Positions 13,092 to 16,466 of a stretch of DNA of 16,466 bases are shown piece after piece. The stretch's first letter is position 1. The number at the start of each line of letters is the position of its first letter. The stretch lies in the NCBI GenBank assembly GCA_036661035.1, contig JAVWZM010000050.1, forward strand, positions 1 to 16,466. The letters run 5' to 3'. The stretch is from JAGPHI01 sp036661035. Lineage in GTDB: Bacteria; Bacillota; Clostridia; Oscillospirales; Ruminococcaceae. The translations under genes and the position numbers were made by a program. Under the pieces are notes generated by a model. It saw nothing but the letters and a program-made list of their open reading frames with translations, was not told the DNA's origin and did not search any database.

Positions 13092-13898
13092 ATGAAAAGC
13101 AAGCTCACGGCATATCCATACATTGTGTGGATGAGTATTTTCATAGCTATTCCCCTTTTAATAGTAGTATATTTTGCATTTACAGATAAAGCAGGACATT
13201 TTACATTTGATAACCTTACAGGCCTTGGCAGATACGCGCCTGTATTTGTGCGCAGCATCATATTGGCGGCGATAGCCACGGTAATTTGCTTAGTAATAGC
13301 TTATCCGCTTTCGTTCATGCTTTCGCGTATGCGCGCATCTAAGCAAAAAATAATGCTGATGCTTGTAATGCTGCCCATGTGGATGAACTTTTTGCTTCGC
13401 ACCTATGCATGGATGACGCTTTTAGAGCGTAACGGCATCATTAACCGTGTGCTTGGCATGGTTGGCATCGGCCCATTTGAAATGATAAACACTCAAGGCG
13501 CTGTAGTGCTTGGCATGGTGTACAACTATTTGCCGTTTATGATTTTGCCCTTATACACCATTATGGTAAAAATAGACGACAGCATCATCGAGGCAGCCGA
13601 GGACTTAGGCGCAGGGCGCACACGCGTGCTTACAAAGGTGCTTATTCCGCTATCAATGCCGGGTATCACCACGGGCATTACCATGGTTTTCGTGCCGAGC
13701 ATTTCTACGTTTATTATCAGCCGTATGCTTGGCGGCGGCTCCAATTTATTAATAGGCGATTTAATCGAAATGCAGTTCTTGGGAAACAGCTATAATTACA
13801 ATCTTGGCAGTGCAATGAGCCTTGTTTTAATGGTAATTGTGCTGCTATGCATGAGCTTTACCACCGGCGGCGACGAGCTGGAAGGGGGCGTTATATAA
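13092..13898 (+). CDS. potB: Spermidine/putrescine ABC transporter permease PotB
   Basis: One of two membrane subunits that form the polyamine channel. It has 268 residues with about six membrane spans: the N-terminal anchor (9-30), 54-77, 88-111, 137-158, 190-210 and 238-256. The cytoplasmic EAA loop, EAAEDLGAGRTRVLTKVLIPL (167-187), docks onto PotA. GGAGGAG seven bases upstream and the ATG give an unambiguous start. The stop codon TAA overlaps the ATG of potC by one base (TAATG), so the two permeases are translationally coupled, as fits a 1:1 heterodimer. Confidence 0.94.
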   Translation: MKSKLTAYPYIVWMSIFIAIPLLIVVYFAFTDKAGHFTFDNLTGLGRYAPVFVRSIILAAIATVICLVIAYPLSFMLSRMRASKQKIMLMLVMLPMWMNFLLRTYAWMTLLERNGIINRVLGMVGIGPFEMINTQGAVVLGMVYNYLPFMILPLYTIMVKIDDSIIEAAEDLGAGRTRVLTKVLIPLSMPGITTGITMVFVPSISTFIISRMLGGGSNLLIGDLIEMQFLGNSYNYNLGSAMSLVLMVIVLLCMSFTTGGDELEGGVI

Positions 13899-14761
13899 TG
13901 CGCAAACGCAGAGCGAAGACATTCCGCGCGGCATATCTTATCTTGGTGTTTTCTTTTATGTATGTGCCTATAGCAGTAATGGCGGTGTTTAGCTTTAACC
14001 AGTCTAAAAGCCGAACTGTGTTTACAGGCTTTACGCTGGATTGGTATAAAAACCTGTTTCAAAACGAAATGATATTAAAAAGCCTTGCCCTTTCACTTGT
14101 AGTGGCGTTTATTTCGGCATCTATAGCTACGGTAATAGGCACTATGGCGTCAATAGGCATCAACAACATGAAACGCGGCACACGCAGCCTTGTTTTAAAT
14201 ATCAGCTATATGCCCGTGATAAATCCGGAAATAGTAACAGGCGTTTCTCTGATGCTTTTATTTGTAGTATACAAAAACATGGCAAACGGCTTTTTGCAAA
14301 AGCTTGGCGGGCAAGACGGCGCAATGCTGCGCGTTTTCGGCCTTGCCACATTGCTGATAGCGCATATTACCTTTTGCCTGCCATATGTAATATTTAACGT
14401 TTCGCCCAAGCTAAAGCAAATGGACGTGCGCATGTACGAGGCGGCACTGGATTTAGGCTGTAATCCGCGTCAGGCGTTTTTCAAGGTGGTTTTGCCCGAA
14501 ATAATGCCTGCGGTGCTGTCGGCGTTTTTAATCTGCCTTACCTATTCCATAGACGATTTTATAATATCGTACTTCACAAGCGGCACAATGCAAACCTTGC
14601 CCATAGCCATATACAGCATGACGCGTAAGAAAGTAAGCCCAGAGATAAATGCCCTTTCCACCATAATGTTTGTGGTAATTTTAAGCATTATTCTCATCTT
14701 AAACGCAGCTGATTCTCATATGGAAAAACGGCAGTCACGCAAAAGCTCTTTTACAAACTGA
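13898..14761 (+). CDS. potC: Spermidine/putrescine ABC transporter permease PotC
   Basis: Second channel subunit, 287 residues. The N-terminus MRKRRAK is basic and is followed by a membrane span (about 12-33). Further spans lie near 63-86, 108-126, 145-166, 204-222 and 253-270. The EAA loop is EAALDLGCNPRQAFFKVVLP (181-200). The frame is open upstream to 13847 inside potB, but ATG 13898 has GGGGG at 13884-13888 at good spacing and is coupled to the potB stop. The C-terminus is a short charged cytoplasmic tail. A 139-base gap containing a GC-rich palindrome separates it from potD. Confidence 0.94.
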   Translation: MRKRRAKTFRAAYLILVFSFMYVPIAVMAVFSFNQSKSRTVFTGFTLDWYKNLFQNEMILKSLALSLVVAFISASIATVIGTMASIGINNMKRGTRSLVLNISYMPVINPEIVTGVSLMLLFVVYKNMANGFLQKLGGQDGAMLRVFGLATLLIAHITFCLPYVIFNVSPKLKQMDVRMYEAALDLGCNPRQAFFKVVLPEIMPAVLSAFLICLTYSIDDFIISYFTSGTMQTLPIAIYSMTRKKVSPEINALSTIMFVVILSIILILNAADSHMEKRQSRKSSFTN

Positions 14762-14766
14762 CATAG

Positions 14767-14784
14767 CAATGTGCGCGCACATTG
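14767..14784. promoter_or_regulatory. 18-base perfect palindrome between potC and potD
   Basis: CAATGTGCGCGCACATTG lies five bases after the potC stop. As RNA it forms a tight hairpin. It is not followed by a T run, so it is more likely a transcript-stability element or a protein site than a terminator. Confidence 0.5.
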
Positions 14785-14900
14785 ACATTGCGCGTCGGAA
14801 TTTTGTCGGCGCATAGAATTGCCCCAAGAGGGAATATACATGTCAAGGTAAGTAGCTATATAAAACATTTTAATATTCAAAGCTGAAAAGAGGGTGGATA

Positions 14901-16106
14901 ATGAAAAAAACCTTATGCGCTTTGTTGGCAATTGTGCTTTGTGCCGTAATGCCAATATCCGCACTTGCGCTCGAAACGCGCCCCGGCTATGACTGGGAAA
15001 AATTTAAGAACGATAAAGTTACATTAAACGTATATAACTGGGGTTTATATATTTCCGATGGCACAGACGATGCCATGGACGTAATTAAGGAATTTGAGGC
15101 GCTCACGGGTATTCGCGTGGTGTATAACACCTACGATACCAACGAAAGCCTTTATTCCAAGCTGCGCAGCGGCGGCGGAGATTACGATATAATTATCCCA
15201 AGCGATTACATGATAGGCAAAATGCGCACAGAGGGCATGCTGGAAAAGCTGAATTTTGCCAATATTCCAAACTACAGCCTTATCGGCAAGCAATATAAAG
15301 GGCGTAGCTACGATCCCAAAGACGAATACTGTGTGCCATATACATGGGGGCTTGTGGGCATAGTGTACAACACTACCATGGTAGAGGAAAAAATCACCTC
15401 ATGGAACAGCCTGTGGGACGAACGTTATACCAACAATATATTAATGTTCAACAACAGCCGTGACGCATACGCCATAGCCGCCAAAAAGCTAGGCATGAGC
15501 ATGAACCCGTCCACACCTGCCGAGCTTAAAATATTAAACGAGGAGCTTAAAACACAAAAGCATCTTGTTTCGGCATATGTTATGGACGAAATTTTCGACA
15601 AAATGGGCGGCGGCGAGGCGGCACTTGCGCCATATTACGCCGGTGATGCCATGATGATGATAAAAGATAACCCCGACCTTGCTTTTTGTATACCCGAGGA
15701 AGGCACAAACTATTTTGTAGATGCTATGTGTATTCCTAAAGGCAGCAGAAATAAAGAGGCGGCGGAAATGTTTATCAACTTTATGTGCGAAACAGATGTT
15801 GCCCTTGCAAACTGTGAATTTATCGGATATTCCACTCCTCAGCTTGATGCAATGCAGCTTTTGCCGGACGAAATTAAAAACAGCCCCATTGCATATCCCC
15901 CTGCCGAGGTTTTGGAAAAAACCGAAACCATGAACGTGCTTTCAGATGAAATGAACACCGCTATGGATTTAGCATGGAGCGAAATGAAAAGCTTTGACGA
16001 AAACGGCAATGGCTGGCTGATACCTGTAATGCTTGGTATCATGCTACTTTTAACAGCCTATGGCTTTTACCGCAAAGCAATGAAACGCCGCCGCAATCAA
16101 TATTAA
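14901..16106 (+). CDS. potD: Spermidine/putrescine-binding protein PotD, with C-terminal membrane anchor
   Basis: Extracellular receptor that delivers polyamine to PotBC. A Sec signal peptide (MKKT, hydrophobic core, ISALA, about 1-23) precedes a type-2 periplasmic-binding fold. Polyamine-binder features are seen: VYNWGLYI near the start of the domain, the PSDYMIGKM loop, and NYFVDAMCIP, where Asp aligns by eye with the E. coli PotD aspartate that contacts the amine; Tyr and Phe appear where E. coli has Trp. The signal peptide has no lipobox (VLC is preceded by no Gly/Ala/Ser at -1). Instead residues about 372-390 form a membrane span followed by KAMKRRRNQY, which should anchor the protein by its C-terminus. 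AGAGGGTGG about five bases before ATG 14901 sets the start. Last gene of the operon. Confidence 0.93.
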   Translation: MKKTLCALLAIVLCAVMPISALALETRPGYDWEKFKNDKVTLNVYNWGLYISDGTDDAMDVIKEFEALTGIRVVYNTYDTNESLYSKLRSGGGDYDIIIPSDYMIGKMRTEGMLEKLNFANIPNYSLIGKQYKGRSYDPKDEYCVPYTWGLVGIVYNTTMVEEKITSWNSLWDERYTNNILMFNNSRDAYAIAAKKLGMSMNPSTPAELKILNEELKTQKHLVSAYVMDEIFDKMGGGEAALAPYYAGDAMMMIKDNPDLAFCIPEEGTNYFVDAMCIPKGSRNKEAAEMFINFMCETDVALANCEFIGYSTPQLDAMQLLPDEIKNSPIAYPPAEVLEKTETMNVLSDEMNTAMDLAWSEMKSFDENGNGWLIPVMLGIMLLLTAYGFYRKAMKRRRNQY

Positions 16107-16165
16107 CAGAAAAACAAAAGCGGATTAAACTCTCCGCAAGATAAAGTCTTTTTGCAATTTGCCGT

Positions 16166-16196
16166 AGGACACACATTGTGTGTCCTGCGCTTTTTT
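16166..16196 (+). terminator. Rho-independent terminator of the pot operon
   Basis: AGGACACACA and TGTGTGTCCT form a perfect stem and are followed by GCGCTTTTTT. A weaker GCGGA/TCCGC hairpin lies just upstream (about 16122-16138). Confidence 0.88.
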
Positions 16197-16271
16197 ACGC
16201 TTTTATCCCATATGCAAATATGCACATTGCACGCAAGAAATCACTCCGCTTGTACAGCCTTTAAGCAATGT

Positions 16272-16350
16272 GGTATAATAACCGCAAGCGGTTATTATAC
16301 GGCTCGCGGCGCGAATACGTATACCGTTTTCTCGCCGCTAAAGCCATAAA
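16272..16350. repeat. Palindromic intergenic element, copy 2
   Basis: Direct repeat of 5489-5564, ending in CATAAA as copy 1 does but lacking the equivalent of 5565-5591. Its leading hairpin is GTATAATAACCGC-AA-GCGGTTATTATAC: the CCAC/GTGG pair of copy 1 has become CCGC/GCGG, so pairing is preserved. The rest (CTCGCGGCGCGA, ACGTAT, CCGTTTTCTCGCCGCTAAAGC in two parts) is nearly identical. Confidence 0.8.
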
Positions 16351-16401
16351 TATAGCGTCTATTCGTGCCTACTCTGTAGGGGCGGGGCTTTTGTCAAGTA
16401 T

Positions 16402-16438
16402 GAGATGGTTTACACTTTGTCCGGGGAGATGGTTTACA
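16402..16438. mobile_element. Short direct repeats, possible end of a transposable element
   Basis: GAGATGGTTTACA occurs at 16402-16414 and 16426-16438, followed by CTTTGTCCGGG and ACTTTTGGCGGG. Repeats of this kind near an edge recall the multiple terminal repeats of IS21-like elements. The window ends before any gene, so the identity is open. The rest of 16107-16466 holds the terminator and the palindromic element and no supported gene. Confidence 0.35.
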
Positions 16439-16466
16439 ACTTTTGGCGGGGGTCACCTTCTAAAAG

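Noticed and set aside
13847..13897. Earlier start of potC inside potB
   Set aside because: ATG 13898 has a good ribosome binding site and the TAATG coupling seen in such permease pairs. The extension is an Arg-rich shadow of potB.

Overview
The window looks like chromosomal DNA from an uncultured, spore-forming Clostridia-type Firmicute. The genus cannot be fixed from sequence alone. The signs are a perfect CIRCE operator, sigma-A type promoters (TTGACA with TATAAT-like -10s), strong AGGAGG-type ribosome binding sites, frequent TTG starts, an ABC polyamine operon in potABCD order, a clostridial-style RsmH with an N-terminal extension, and a small secreted protein like those of spore-formers. 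No rRNA, tRNA, CRISPR array or intact insertion sequence is visible.

Layout. Positions 1-384 hold tandem repeats that resemble iterated ends of an ISL3-type insertion sequence. A minus-strand lipoprotein with six NHL repeats follows (385-1524). It is divergent from an hsp20 gene (1831-2253) that carries a CIRCE box. hsp20 converges on a class A penicillin-binding protein on the minus strand (2400 to about 4784), with a bidirectional terminator between them. The PBP's cytoplasmic tail is open well upstream of its first ATG, with no canonical start codon. A short secreted protein (5052-5336) and its terminator come next.

The most distinctive block is 5715-9888 on the plus strand: FkbH-like HAD/GNAT enzyme, acyl carrier protein, MaoC-type hydratase, SDR reductase and a second GNAT-type protein, tightly packed. 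This looks like a self-contained pathway that builds a small acyl group on a dedicated carrier and transfers it to an acceptor, probably an amino group of a surface glycan. There is no ketosynthase, and no glycosyltransferase lies nearby. rsmH (9921-11015) follows in the same direction and ends in a 17-bp hairpin shared with the convergent yitT-like gene (11168-11791). A divergent promoter region then drives yitT leftward and a complete spermidine/putrescine ABC operon (potA, potB, potC, potD; 12042-16106) rightward. That operon ends in a clear terminator.

A palindromic intergenic element occurs twice in direct orientation (5489-5592 and 16272-16350). It brackets the FkbH cassette, rsmH, yitT and pot. 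Base changes in its hairpin are compensatory between the copies. The last 70 bases hold a short direct repeat that may be the start of another transposable element.
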